This document shows positions 49,231-59,600 of a stretch of 64,000 bases of DNA, in pieces. Both the position numbers and the translations under genes were made by a program. The stretch is taken from assembly GCA_026419785.1 (NCBI GenBank), contig JAODTK010004999.1:1116001-1180000 (forward strand), given 5' to 3'. Positions within the stretch are counted from its first letter, which is position 1. Every line of letters begins with the position of its first letter. The notes below the pieces were generated by a model that worked only from the letters and a program-made list of their open reading frames with translations, did not search any database and was not told where the DNA came from. The stretch is from Sclerodactyla briareus (Eukaryota; Echinodermata; Holothuroidea; Dendrochirotida; Sclerodactylidae).

Positions 49231-49779
49231 CCTCTCACCACCTGTTGATCATGGGCCGATAGGCCCTATGTGGATTGCCTATGCTGAGTACATAACCCTG
49301 ACCACCATTGTTTTCAGGCAAATTTCTAATTCTTAGTATGTAAATCTCGTAAACATGTTAAGTAGACGATGAGTTTGGCAAGTTGCCACAAGGGAGGATC
49401 AAATCAACAACAACAAAACTTGAATTAGGTCAGGATCATGTCAAGGAATTCAGAGGGGAAATATCTTTCCATTTGCAACTTCCTGTGGTTGAATTGCCTT
49501 GCCATGCAACCCCTTTACCTTGACAGGTGATCATTGTAAATATCCTGACATACAGATCTTGAACATTGACACCACTCAGTAACTTAGAAGACTAACAACA
49601 AATTATTAAAATGCCCTACTATATGGCAGCCGTCCAATTATTTCCTCCCAACATTCAATCAATTAACAGACATGTGTAGGCGGGAAAACCGCCCACGTGT
49701 ATATCCCCGGCTTTTGAGCACTCATTGAGAAGACTTACCTAACACCCCATAAAGACCTCCATTTTGGTCAGGAAACTAG

Positions 49780-50110
49780 CCTTCATCACCAAGTTGCATC
49801 CATTGAAGTTGCCGAAAGTCACAATAGATTACAAATGACCCACGATGGCCTTGAAAGACTTTTAAACTTTGTCAGACAATGTGCCCATCCACAATTTTTC
49901 GATCAATCTGACAAGTCAGGAAAGTGGCCTAAATTCTTCAAACTTGACCTCCAATAACCTTGAAATGACCCTCCACAGTTTTCGGGATCATTATAGTCCC
50001 TACCCACACAAGTTTTGTTTGAATCTGACTAACTTAAAAATTTAGCGAAAATTCTGCAAATCAGCGGCCCACCAGCTTTGCAGTGATGCCCACTTTTCAT
50101 CAAACATCAT
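49780..50110 (+). repeat. Family C tandem units, diverged
   Basis: Repeats of 'ttgaaagactttt..', 'tgacaagtcaggaaagtggc', 'cttgaaatgaccctc', 'cacaagttttgtttgaatctgac' and AATTCTGCAAATCAGC match the order of the ~115 bp family C unit. The end module was not found after it. Confidence 0.5.
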
Positions 50111-50917
50111 CCCCTAGGGCGTACATGTGTACCAATTTCAGATCAATCGGGATGAAGCGTTGAAAGTTTTGCGCTAACACCTGAAGTTTCCGGCGCGGAG
50201 CCTGGGATACCGGTGGCGGCATCTACACACCCAAAAACCATAATATCCCCTTATCCCTGACGCTTCCACTGTGCCGGGATTACATTATCCCACCTCAGAG
50301 TCAGCTGTGTGTGACTGACCAAGTTATGCACTACTATGTGATCAATTTAGATTGACCCTGATCCACATTTGAAGGAGTATTGTGGTGTGTTATGGAATTG
50401 ACAAAATTATTCTGCAACAAAATTGCCCCATATCCCCAAACCCATGTCTTTGAAACCAGCTTACCTACTCTATTGCCAGTATTAGGCAATCAATTCTCTT
50501 TAGTGACCAGCACACATATAGGGGTCAATACTGTCCAATGCAATCTATTCACATAATCAACATGTAATAAATACAACGTCATTGGTACTTAATTAGGGGG
50601 AGTGTAAGTATCCATTAGTTCGTACTTTATTAATGCTGAGTCCATCCCTAACCTGAGCTGCCTCTTGTAGGCAGGGATAATAAAAGCTTATCAGACAATC
50701 AACTGAACTGGTATGCCATTACTGTTGCTTCCCATATCCGTGCAAATGAAAGCCATGAACCAGTGCCAAGTGACCCATTTTGTGATAATTAGTATGCATG
50801 TACCCCTGGGTCACCTGTAAATCATCATTTGTTAAAAGTAGCAATTCAGAGGGAGGGGGGAGGGAGTCAATGCGCAATGTCTCAGAGAAATTTCTGTGGT
50901 TCTATACTAACCCTAAT
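50111..50917. other. No gene recognised
   Basis: AT-rich. No repeat or credible frame seen. Confidence 0.55.
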
Positions 50918-51013
50918 CCATAGCCCCAATCCCCAACCCTAACATAGTAGCTACAATACGATAACCATCCATAGCCCCAATCCCCAACCCTAACATAGTA
51001 GCTACAATACAAT
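50918..51013. repeat. 51 bp tandem duplication with CCCTAA-like phrase
   Basis: CCATAGCCCCAATCCCCAAC, followed by CCTAACATAGTAGCTACAAT and AC, is repeated with a 51-base offset. The period is a multiple of three, so the minus-strand frame repeats a 17-residue block (SYCSYYVRVGDWGYG motif). The frame is only 66 codons and not supported otherwise. Confidence 0.9.
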
Positions 51014-51811
51014 ACCACTAGCAAATCAGAATATACCTTCCGAAAGTGCCACATCAGCTGGAGGGGAGATATGAACATGTTGGATTTGACAATGACTAAC
51101 ATTCGATTACAGGAAGGTTGTTATACCATGAAGCTAAAATAATTAGCCCCATGAAAATACAATTTTCATTTTTATTGCATTATCGCAGTTCTGAATTCAT
51201 GCATACTGACAATCATAGTAGCAAATAGTATAGGTTGAAACTATGCAGAGGGTCCATTCCTCTTGTATAAGTACTTTCAATAACCATGGCCCAGTTGGGT
51301 TTCCCCAGTATCGAGCCCATGTTTACTTTTCACAGCAGCTTCTGACAGGTGAAATCTGGTTACAGGGCTAGATAAAGAGAACAATGATTATATCCCCCTC
51401 GGTTCAATGATGTTGATGTGTTAAATAAAGAGGACACTAATTAAATTCCTCTCATAATTTCCTATGGTCCCAACTGTTTGTCCCATTCCATCCTGCCCCT
51501 GGCTAATGATAGGGGAATTTCCCAGAGTGCTACTGGCTAGGCATAGTCTAATATCTGGGTCAGATGTCTGGTAATGTGATCCATTTCTGATGAAGTAGGC
51601 AGCTATGTCCATATGTGAGTTTGATGTCTGTATCCCACGAGGGGGAGGGACAGCTTAGGGCTCTCTAGGATAACTTGGGTGTCAAACCTAGGGAGAGAGA
51701 CTTGTTGCCCCCCCCCCCCTCCTTTTGCCTAGAGCTTTTTTAACTAGATCAATTTTAACAGAGAATTTTATTGGCAGTGAGGTTACTCCCTCATGAGGTA
51801 AGACAGACTCC
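51014..51811. other. No gene recognised
   Basis: AT-rich. A C run of about 11 lies at 51709-51719. Nothing else seen. Confidence 0.55.
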
Positions 51812-52296
51812 CCCTAACTAATTGGTAGGGAAATTAACTAAGGAGGATACTTACCTGTACACCATATGACTAAGTCATATTTCCTAGCTCCTAATCTGGC
51901 AGAAAAACTAAAGTTGCCACTGGCAACCCCACTTGACCAACATTTCAGTAGATTTCCTGCCAGCAAAGGGAAGGAAAGGAGAAGAAGGTCGTGGAGGACG
52001 TGGTGAAGTGCATCGGAGTGGGGATTAAGCGAGTGGAATGAATGTGCACAACTATACACGCAAATGACAGTTAAGTAGGACCTCCCCTTTGGAAAGGACG
52101 TGTATGGTCTGGCATTGTTCGCCGAGTTAGTAGGTATGTCGGGAGAATAAAAACTTGGAGAACCATTATTGGCTAGTTGTGTGTCGTGCAAGTACTTGGT
52201 GACGTACATCGTTAGGGACGCGGAAGTGGGGACGGCAGGAGGGACTGGTGTACAGGTAAAGATCCTCCTTAGTTAATTCCCTCCCACTTAGTTGGG
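51812..52296. mobile_element. Family B element with ~50 bp inverted arms
   Basis: Left arm 51812-51864 runs CCCTAACTAATTGGTAGG..ATTAACTAAGGAGGATACTT and ends ACCTGTACACCA. Right arm 52246-52296 is its inverted complement: TGGTGTACAGGTAAAGATCC, then TCCTTAGTTAATTCCCTCCC, then ACTTAGTTGGG, with only a few mismatches. The 381 bp interior has mixed CpG content and a 123-codon minus frame without known domain. Just inside the left arm (to 51965) it matches 10660-10750. The inverted arms suggest a DNA-transposon derivative. Each arm, read outward from the element, contains ACAGGTAA, and the left arm has the full donor consensus ACAGGTAAGTA. Confidence 0.7.
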
Positions 52297-53620
52297 CGGA
52301 ATTCACTGCAGTCGCCATTACCGCACACCATATGCCTGATTAGCAGGGCACGAGTTATGGGGCGTGAGGCTACATCACAACTTTGGAAAGTAGGAAGAAA
52401 GTACAGCCCGGGTGAAACGTTCCTCCGCCTGGGAGGCATACGTCAGGTAACAGGGACAGTAAGGTAGCAGGCGTATCCATGCCGCAGCTTCCAAATGATG
52501 TCGTCGAGCGAAATGGTAGCATGGGCCACGGACGTCATAGACACGGATTGCGTCGTCTGCCTGGACGTGGGGACGGATTAGCTGTACAAGCCACGGAAAA
52601 ATGTGGCTCGGGACGTGCGAAGTAAAGCGGATTGCGAGGAAGCTGAAGAGACGGAAACGAGGTCCGAAAGTGATGGATCCTATGAAGATACCACTTAAGT
52701 GCGCCGGACGGAGCCCTGCTTAGTCTGGGAAGGATGATCTCAAATGGATGTATATATATTGATGATGCTTCCATCTAAGCGAGTCCAAAAATGCAATTCC
52801 TGCGGGGATATACACGTCGGTGGGTTTAACCCGCCTGCACATGTCTATTTCCCCTTGAATCCTTGGTTACATCAAATAATGCAAAAAACCTTCCTGCCTT
52901 GATACACATTTCCCCATACATTTAGCACTACAGTTCCTTGCCACACTTCCACCGGTGAAGTCAATTTCGTATTTTTTGTAAAAATTCACAGTTTAGGGGC
53001 TGATTTCTTGAGAAACAGGTCCCAAGTCCCACTCTAAATAAATAGTTGTCTGGAGCTGATTTATAGGTGTCTGACCTACTATATACTGGGGATATTCTGG
53101 GTGTCTCAAATCACTGTACTCTGATACTGGGTAACTTGAGACACTTTTTGAAGACTAAAAATATATACCCGAGTCAAGGGAAATAAACAATGCTGTCCAA
53201 TCGCTGCACACAGCTATATGAGACTCCTAAATATTACCTGAAAATGAACTCGGATTGAACATTTCCTCCTGAGCGATTTGGGAAAACTTTTAAACTGTAT
53301 CTAGGAATTTAAGTTGTCTATGTGGAAGTACATGACCCATATTGTAAATGTGGGTCTGGTACAAAGTCATCTGAGGTCAAAAGAGGTTAGAGTTGGAAAA
53401 ATGTATGTGAGAGTTCATACATTGACCTGTGATAGCGCCATGGGTCTGGTCCGAAGTCACCTGAAATTTTTGTAATGTAAATTAAGGCAAGGAATCACTA
53501 TGCAATGGGAGCATTCTTGTTTAATAATTTCCCTACTATACCATAGAAATCTATACAAAGTCCGGCTCCAATTGTCATGGTCAAGAAAGAAGAAAGTAAT
53601 TCAATCATCAAAGATTCCCA
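52297..53620. other. No gene recognised
   Basis: CpG-containing sequence continues to about 52830 and may belong with family B. A minus frame of 79 codons (52535-52774) is not recognisable. After that AT-rich DNA resumes. Confidence 0.45.
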
Positions 53621-53990
53621 AAAACTTACTGGTTTGGGTACTGAAGTTGGCCCCCCCGAGTGGGGGCCGCTTCTCTAGCTCCAACAGTTTTTTTAAACGC
53701 CGAAACGTTTAGACTCGCCGGGATCGGACGATCCCCTGTGAAGTATTGGACCCTGTGCCCCAGCTGAAGGCATAACCAACAGTTGGGAGAGTCCAGGGGT
53801 GTGCACATCCGTAGACGCCACACCCCAACAGAACCTTGATCCCGAAGTGGGCGTTCCGCACAAGTACGGAGCTCGGACCCACCTCAGGATCGGAGACAGA
53901 CTCGGTTCCGGGGACCGCCCTTGCGAGGCGGTCCACCCTTCACGAAGTCATCCCCAACCCTACAAGGCACCTCAGTAGAGACGTACTTAC
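53621..53990. other. CpG-rich block with hairpins, possible exon on minus strand
   Basis: Composition switches at about 53640. Hairpins include GGCCCCC..GGGGGCC at 53650-53668 and GGACCGCC/CTTGCGA/GGCGGTCC at 53912-53934. On the minus strand a stretch bounded by TTATGCCTTCAG (acceptor-like, about 53763) and CCAGTAAGT (donor-like, about 53630) has an open frame with a non-repetitive sequence (53626-53823), and a second overlapping frame is open at 53709-53936. AAAACTTACTGGTTTG also occurs at 19654, before the large GC-rich island, so this may be a repeat edge, not a splice site. No domain recognised. Confidence 0.3.
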
Positions 53991-54401
53991 ACCGATACCA
54001 GTGTTCACATAATTCCTACCAATAGTACTAGCCTTGCCCTCCTGTATCCCCTACAGCGCTCACCCTGCGAAGCCCCAGCTATGAGGATTCCATAAACAGG
54101 CATAGCCTAGGCCATAAACACTGCCTAGCTAGTAGTAAAGGAAATCTTAGCGAGGAAAAGCAGTGACAAGGCATATTCTGATCCACTGCGCTAAACTGAA
54201 CCGCGGCGAAACGCACGCTCCATGCCTAACTATGTAAATCAACAGCCCCGAGGCACCCTAAGGGGGAGGAAGAAGGCAAGAACCAAGGGTGGTTTTAATT
54301 GGAAGAGAGCAGATGTTGGACGCTCATGAGCTGCAAAAATGCCATACATGACAGGAAAAGTACAACTACTTGTACACCAACTTTCATGATTCAGAAAAAG
54401 G

Positions 54402-54484
54402 GCCCTTGCGGGCTCTGGGAACTCGAAACTCAGATGTTCTGATCAACAGTCTGTAGCTATACCAACTCAGCCATTCCACCTTCA
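54402..54484 (-). tRNA. tRNA-like sequence, likely tRNA-derived SINE head
   Basis: On the minus strand, AATGGCTGAGTTGGTATAGC fits a pol III A box with a tRNA D-arm (TGGCTGAGTTGGT). CTACAGACTGTTGATCAGAA looks like an anticodon arm, and GAGTTTCGAGTTCCC like a T-arm/B box with one extra T. The acceptor ends do not pair, so it is not a standard tRNA. A CCTTTTTC stretch follows 15-20 bases later. Non-tRNA sequence continues to about 54290, as in a SINE, but no tail was identified. Confidence 0.5.
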
Positions 54485-54550
54485 GTAAAATCACCCCCTG
54501 GAAGGACACTAATACACGCGAACACGAAGCCTAAACCAAAAAGCCCTCTA

Positions 54551-54930
54551 GCCAAAAGTTTAGGTAGGCCGACCGATTACGCCACAGAGTACCTCCGTAA
54601 TAGGTCGGAACCTAACAAAAACTTCCGTTCCAAAGGCCTAAGACGGACCTATCTAGGCTAGGATTGGCCCACCAACTACGCTAACTATAGCAACGTTAGG
54701 CTAGCGGGTCTGAAACACGTGAAAATCTGGCCAAAAAACAAGGCCAAAACCTTAGCTAGGCCGACCAATTACGTTACCTCCGTAACTAATCAACACCAAA
54801 ATAACTCTCCGCTCGCTTCTAAAGGCCTCAGGCGAATCTGAACGCCTAAGCTAGGCCGACCACTACGCTAACTAAACTCAACGCTAGGCTAGCGATATTG
54901 GAACGCGTGAAATTTTGGCGATAAATTCCG
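54551..54930. repeat. ~192 bp CpG-rich tandem repeat
   Basis: Two diverged copies start GCCAAAA at 54551 and 54743. Shared order: TTAGGTAGGCCGACC / TTAGCTAGGCCGACC, ATTACG, TACCTCCGTAA, CAAA, CCG, AAAGGCCT(A/C)AG, CTAGG, ACTACGCTAACTA, CAACG.TAGGCTAGCG, GAAAC.CGTGAAA. A shorter AGGCCGACCA(C/A)TACGCTAAC phrase recurs inside the second copy, so there is a sub-repeat as well. Confidence 0.8.
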
Positions 54931-56339
54931 GCTAGAAAAGAGAGGTGCTTATCGATATCCTTCAGAAGATTCACCGGTGCGAAGGAATATACCGTAAGAA
55001 TGTCGACGTATAAAATCCTTATAATCCAGGTATTGGGTCCAGAATCGTGAACGATAACGTAGTAAAGTCGAGACGAAAGATAAAGACGTGCTCGTTACCG
55101 TAACAGGCAAATGAGAATGGTGCGATGTTCCGGACGAGGTGTCAAATATGCATGAGTTGGGGGCGGGGTTGCAAAGCAGCCCGTTGTAAGATGGGTTACT
55201 AGGGTAATGCTAATTCCAGAGGAGCTTAAGAAGGTGAGTTGGGAGCGCAGTGAATTGACATAGTTAGCACTGTACAATTAAAGTCATACAATTTATTTAG
55301 TCATACAATTTATCATTATAGGTCAATTTAATTTTGTGTAACAGCAGGCTGACAATCTTTGTGCCATGCCCAAATTGGTTACAGACCCTTTTATCACACA
55401 CAGAAATACAAATGTCAGTCACTCCCGTTTTAGTCTGGCCAGAAACTGATCAAATCATGAGAGAGTGACATATTTATCACTAACAATTAATCCCAAGGGC
55501 ATTGAATCCTTCCGACCAAGTTGCCTGTTTGAAAAGCAAGACTGACAATGGTCAAAATCGCAGCCAACCAAAGCAGTGTTCAGAGTGTTTAAACTAGTCG
55601 TCTCCAACCCGAGTCCAATTAGATAAATTGCAAAAAAGTTTTGCAGCTGATCTTTGGCATTTGAAAGCACTGTCATAAAGATTGACATGATGTGAATGCT
55701 TTCTTACTGTCAGGATTAGGTTGTGACAGTGCCTAAAAACTGAAAGGCAAGGCAAGGCAAAAACCAATCCTCCAAGGACAGCTCTGAGCGGCCCATCTAC
55801 CAGACTTGTTATTGCAGCCTGCTGGATATCCAATTATTGCATGAACATACTGCAACATGGAGTATGAGAAAGCCATTGTCCTGAATTCAGACAGAATTTA
55901 TATCTGTTGCAGGTTCACAGAATGGAACATGATCAAGATCAGCATGTGGATAAACCACCAGCATGGTTCATCCCAACATTTGATCAATCAGTGGGTGTCA
56001 ATGTAGATCCCATCCATCAAATTTTGTTCATATCAGTGAAGGTTTGTTAAATGGCATGAACTATGCAAATTCACGTAGGATCGCACCTCAAATGACTCCA
56101 CTGTTGTCGAGGGGCATGTACACACACACACATACACACACACAGACACTGACATGAGTGCTAGATTCCTCCTAATTTTGTCAGGGAATAAAAATCACAG
56201 AAAGTATGCACCAGTCATGTGCTGATGCCCACAACCAAGATTTCTCTATGGCGGGAATGTGCACCAAAGTTTTGAGTCAATTGGTTACAGGATTGGTGAG
56301 TTATTGCACTAATGCAAGTTTTCTACGGCAGCAGTGGAG
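54931..56339. other. No gene recognised; family C fragment
   Basis: CpG-rich until about 55130, then AT-rich. A family C unit lies at about 55960-56100 and a (CA)n tract at 56120-56150. Minus frames near 55455-55833 are not recognisable. Confidence 0.5.
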
Positions 56340-57090
56340 ACAGCAGCAGCTACACGCCCTGAACATACTATCCCTGTACATTCCATGTCGGCAGTGGCCA
56401 CATGCTCCAAACCATAGTAGGCAGCAGCTACACGCCCTTAACATACTATCCCTGTACATTCCATGTCGGCAGTGGCCACATGCTCCAAACCATACTATCC
56501 CTGTACATTCCATGTCGGCAGTGGCCACATGCTCCAAGCCATACTATCCCTGTACATTCCATGTCGGCAGTGGCCACATGCTCCAAACCATACTATCCCT
56601 GTACATTCCATGTCGGCAGTGGCCACATGCTCCAAATCATACTATCCCTGTACATTCCATGTCGGCAGTAGCGGGCAGTAGCCACATGCTCCAAACCATA
56701 CTATCCCTGTACATTCCATGTTGGCAGCAGCTACACGCTCCAAACCATACTATTCCTGTACATTCCATGTCGGCAGTGACCACATGCTCCAAACCATACT
56801 ATCCCTGTACATTCCATGTTGGCAGCAGCTACACGCTCCAAGCCATACTATCCCTGTACATTCCATGTTGGCAGCAGCAGCAGCTACATGCTCCAAACCA
56901 TACTATTCCTGTACATTCCATGTTGGCAGCAGCTACACGCTCCAAGCCATACTATCCCTGTACATTCCATGTCGGCAGTGGCCACATGCTCCAAGCCATA
57001 CTATCCCTGTGCATTCCATGTTGGCAGTGGCTACATGACCCCAGAGTTAACCATACTATCCCTGTACATTCCATGCCACAGGGATATACA
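56340..57090 (+). repeat. 49 bp minisatellite, open in all forward frames
   Basis: Fourteen or so units of 49 bp: CATACTATCCCTGTACATTC, then CATGTCGGCAGTGGCCACAT, then GCTCCAAAC. Variant units have GTTGGCAGCAGCTACACGCT, and some carry extra GCAGCA triplets. As 49 is not a multiple of three, a frame cycles through all three readings every 147 bases, giving a 49-residue supra-repeat (IPVHSMSAVATCSK..., YYPCTFHVGSGHMLQ..., ILSLYIPCRQWPHAPN...). The unit has no stop in any forward frame, so a 333-codon frame (56206-57207) runs across. This openness follows from the unit itself and is not evidence of a protein. No signal peptide or known repeat family is apparent. Confidence 0.95.
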
Positions 57091-58731
57091 GATTTTCCAA
57101 GGCTTATCCTTGTGAAAAAAAGAAAAAAAAATACTGCTAAGTGTAGAAAAGACCTTTTTAAGGATAAATATTGCTTCATTTGCATGAAACGAGCTAATGT
57201 CAGCTAGGTTCAAATACATCCTACACTGAACTTTTATGCTTAATTGAGGGAATGCAGAAAGCAAACCCCTCAATGGCCCGTCAGTATATCACTAGATTTC
57301 ATACTTTGACTGCTGTTGACCAAGTGACCTGCTGCTCCAGAACAATAGAGGTCACCTATTCCGCATGGCTGGCATACTTGCCAAGTATGAGCTCTCTACA
57401 TATATGTATCATACAGATACCATGTTCACAAGGGGTGTAACGGACACACACACACGCACGCACATATGCACACCAGTGTATCGCATAGACTCATTTTGCC
57501 ACCAACAAGGAATCAAATCGATGGATGAATCACCCCCAGATCTAGAAACCACAGAGATAACCATCCAACTGAAACATAACAACAGAACGTAAACAATTCA
57601 AATGAATTCTCATATTGGTCATCTCATATCTAACAAAGGCCTAGAGCCAATCAGGTCGGCAGAATGAAATATCAGTGATGGAAAGATACAAGCTAGCTGA
57701 TTGAAGACAGGTAATTCCAGCTGAATGCAATCTCTAAAGTGACCTTCCTTGGATTACAAATCCTGCCTGAAAAAGAGTCAAGAGCAATCGCTGAGAAGGT
57801 TCTACACAATGAGCATGGTTTTAGTCATGGACTTTGCGCTCGGTAATTTTTATTCTGAGTATCACAAATTGCTGCAGGCACTCATCGGTCCAGTGGCAAT
57901 TACGAGTCCGGACAATAAATGCAGATGGTAATAGTGAGGTCTGGGAAAGCAATTGCCTTTCGAGTTAGTGGATTTCACCTGCAGGGATCCATCTGCAACT
58001 GAGTAGTAAGGTACATAGACAACAGATACAGCTATGCTGCAAAAAGACAATGAAGTAATTCAAATGAGGGGCATGCATGACTGCGGACTGTGGAACTTCA
58101 GAAGTAACCATTCCTAGCAAAAACCCTGAAAATGATAACACATTAAACTGCGGTAAAAGCTGCATAATTCTGCTGCATGGGATATTGACTTACCAAGCTC
58201 AGAAAACGTTGTGGTAGGATCAAGGAGTGCCTCTGCAGCAGTATAAAGCTTTAGTGTATGCCGTCCCCCAATGTTGGCGTCTAAAAATTTCACATATTCT
58301 ATTTGCAAATCCTCAGGAGCGACTTTTTTAGGCTACTGTGCAAATCGCCTCAGGCACTCTTCACTCCCCTGGCAATTTAAACCAGTCAGGAAAATGGATG
58401 CGGACAATAGATAGATTCTGTAAACCGATGTTCTCCCACAAAGTTCAAGTGCATCGCAACTAGAGGCATCACTGCGCAACTGTGTGAATAAGTTACATGA
58501 AACAATCACACAATACAGACATTGGTAGAGCTCTACAAAGTGCTGCGATAATTGAAATGATGCAGTGATGGTAATCCTCTGGTGTGTGCCATGAATTATA
58601 GCAGTTTCCTGAAAGCCCAGACCAAGCCTCAAAAGGCAGGATATCCTGCAAATGCTTGGAAGTACAATTTGTCTCTTTTGGCAATTTCCAAAATAGATGA
58701 ATTGAACACAGCTAATAAAGTTGTATGGCTC
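57091..58731. other. No gene recognised; weak family E fragment
   Basis: A diverged family E stretch is at 57290-57430, ending in a (CA)n tract. Small frames on both strands, up to 99 codons at 58333-58632 (minus), are not recognisable. Confidence 0.5.
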
Positions 58732-59600
58732 AGTAGCTCAAACCAGACAAATAGTTCCTATGTAGTGGACTGATATGAAGCGTTATCGGACTGTTGGGCA
58801 TTGGTTTCAGTTATACTGCTACACAATGGGGGAGACTAGGTAGCGTTTTGCAGTTCCATTATAATGGCAATAATTGCCCCTTTAATGAACTTTGCCCTTG
58901 ACCTTCAGGTGGTCAAATGCATCTAACAGTACAATTATATTATGTCCCAACATCTCAAAGAATGAGTATTAAAGGCCAAAAAACATGGTAATTTACAAAC
59001 TTATTCTACAATTGAACAGCATTGCCTACTATACCCTTTAATGACCTTTCACCTACGATTCCTGTGGGACCTATAGGTACCCCTAGACAATGGTTGCACT
59101 GGTCACATACTGTATCATGGCAATCTGATCTAATCTGCAGGAGAAGTAGCATTTTGCAGTTTTCCACATAATGGCCCATAACATCATTTCCTGTGTTGTC
59201 CATGTGTGACGTCATGCGTTATTTGCGCAATTGGGATTCTCCCCAGTTTCTCGCCTAATGGCTCGAACTTTGAGGGCCAATAACTCCACATAATTGCCTA
59301 CTAACCCCTGTAAAATCTCACCTTCAATTCCAGTGGGACCCTATACGAACCACTTGTCAATGATTAAACTGGTCATGTATTATGCATACAGACCTAATCC
59401 GCAAGAGAAGTAGCATTTGCAGTGTTCCACATAATGGCCCATTTGACCTTGGCCCTTCAGGTGGTTAACAATGACTCAACACTCAATGAACATGTGACCA
59501 AGTTTGGTCAGGATCCATCGAAGCATGAACATTTGGCGAGAAAGCTTACACCGGACGGACGGATGAGCAGACAAACAGACAGATAGATCTATGGCCTATC
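58732..59600 (+). mobile_element. Helentron-like element with ~265-300 bp tandem core
   Basis: The start carries CAGTAGCTCAAACCAG, the 5' phrase of the other elements. Core phrases recur near 58843, 59145 and 59411: (A/G)GTAGC(A/G)TTTTGCAGT, then TCCA(C/T)ATAATGGC. CCCTTGACCTTCAGGTGGTC occurs at about 58897 and a shorter form near 59452. The block ends with a GGACGGACGGATGAGC..CAGACAAACAGACAG tract like the one before the hairpin at 39799, but no clear 3' hairpin is present. Confidence 0.5.

Noticed and set aside
50911-51000. Telomere-like CCCTAA phrases
   Set aside because: Only a few separated CCCTAA occurrences inside a 51 bp duplication; not a telomeric array.
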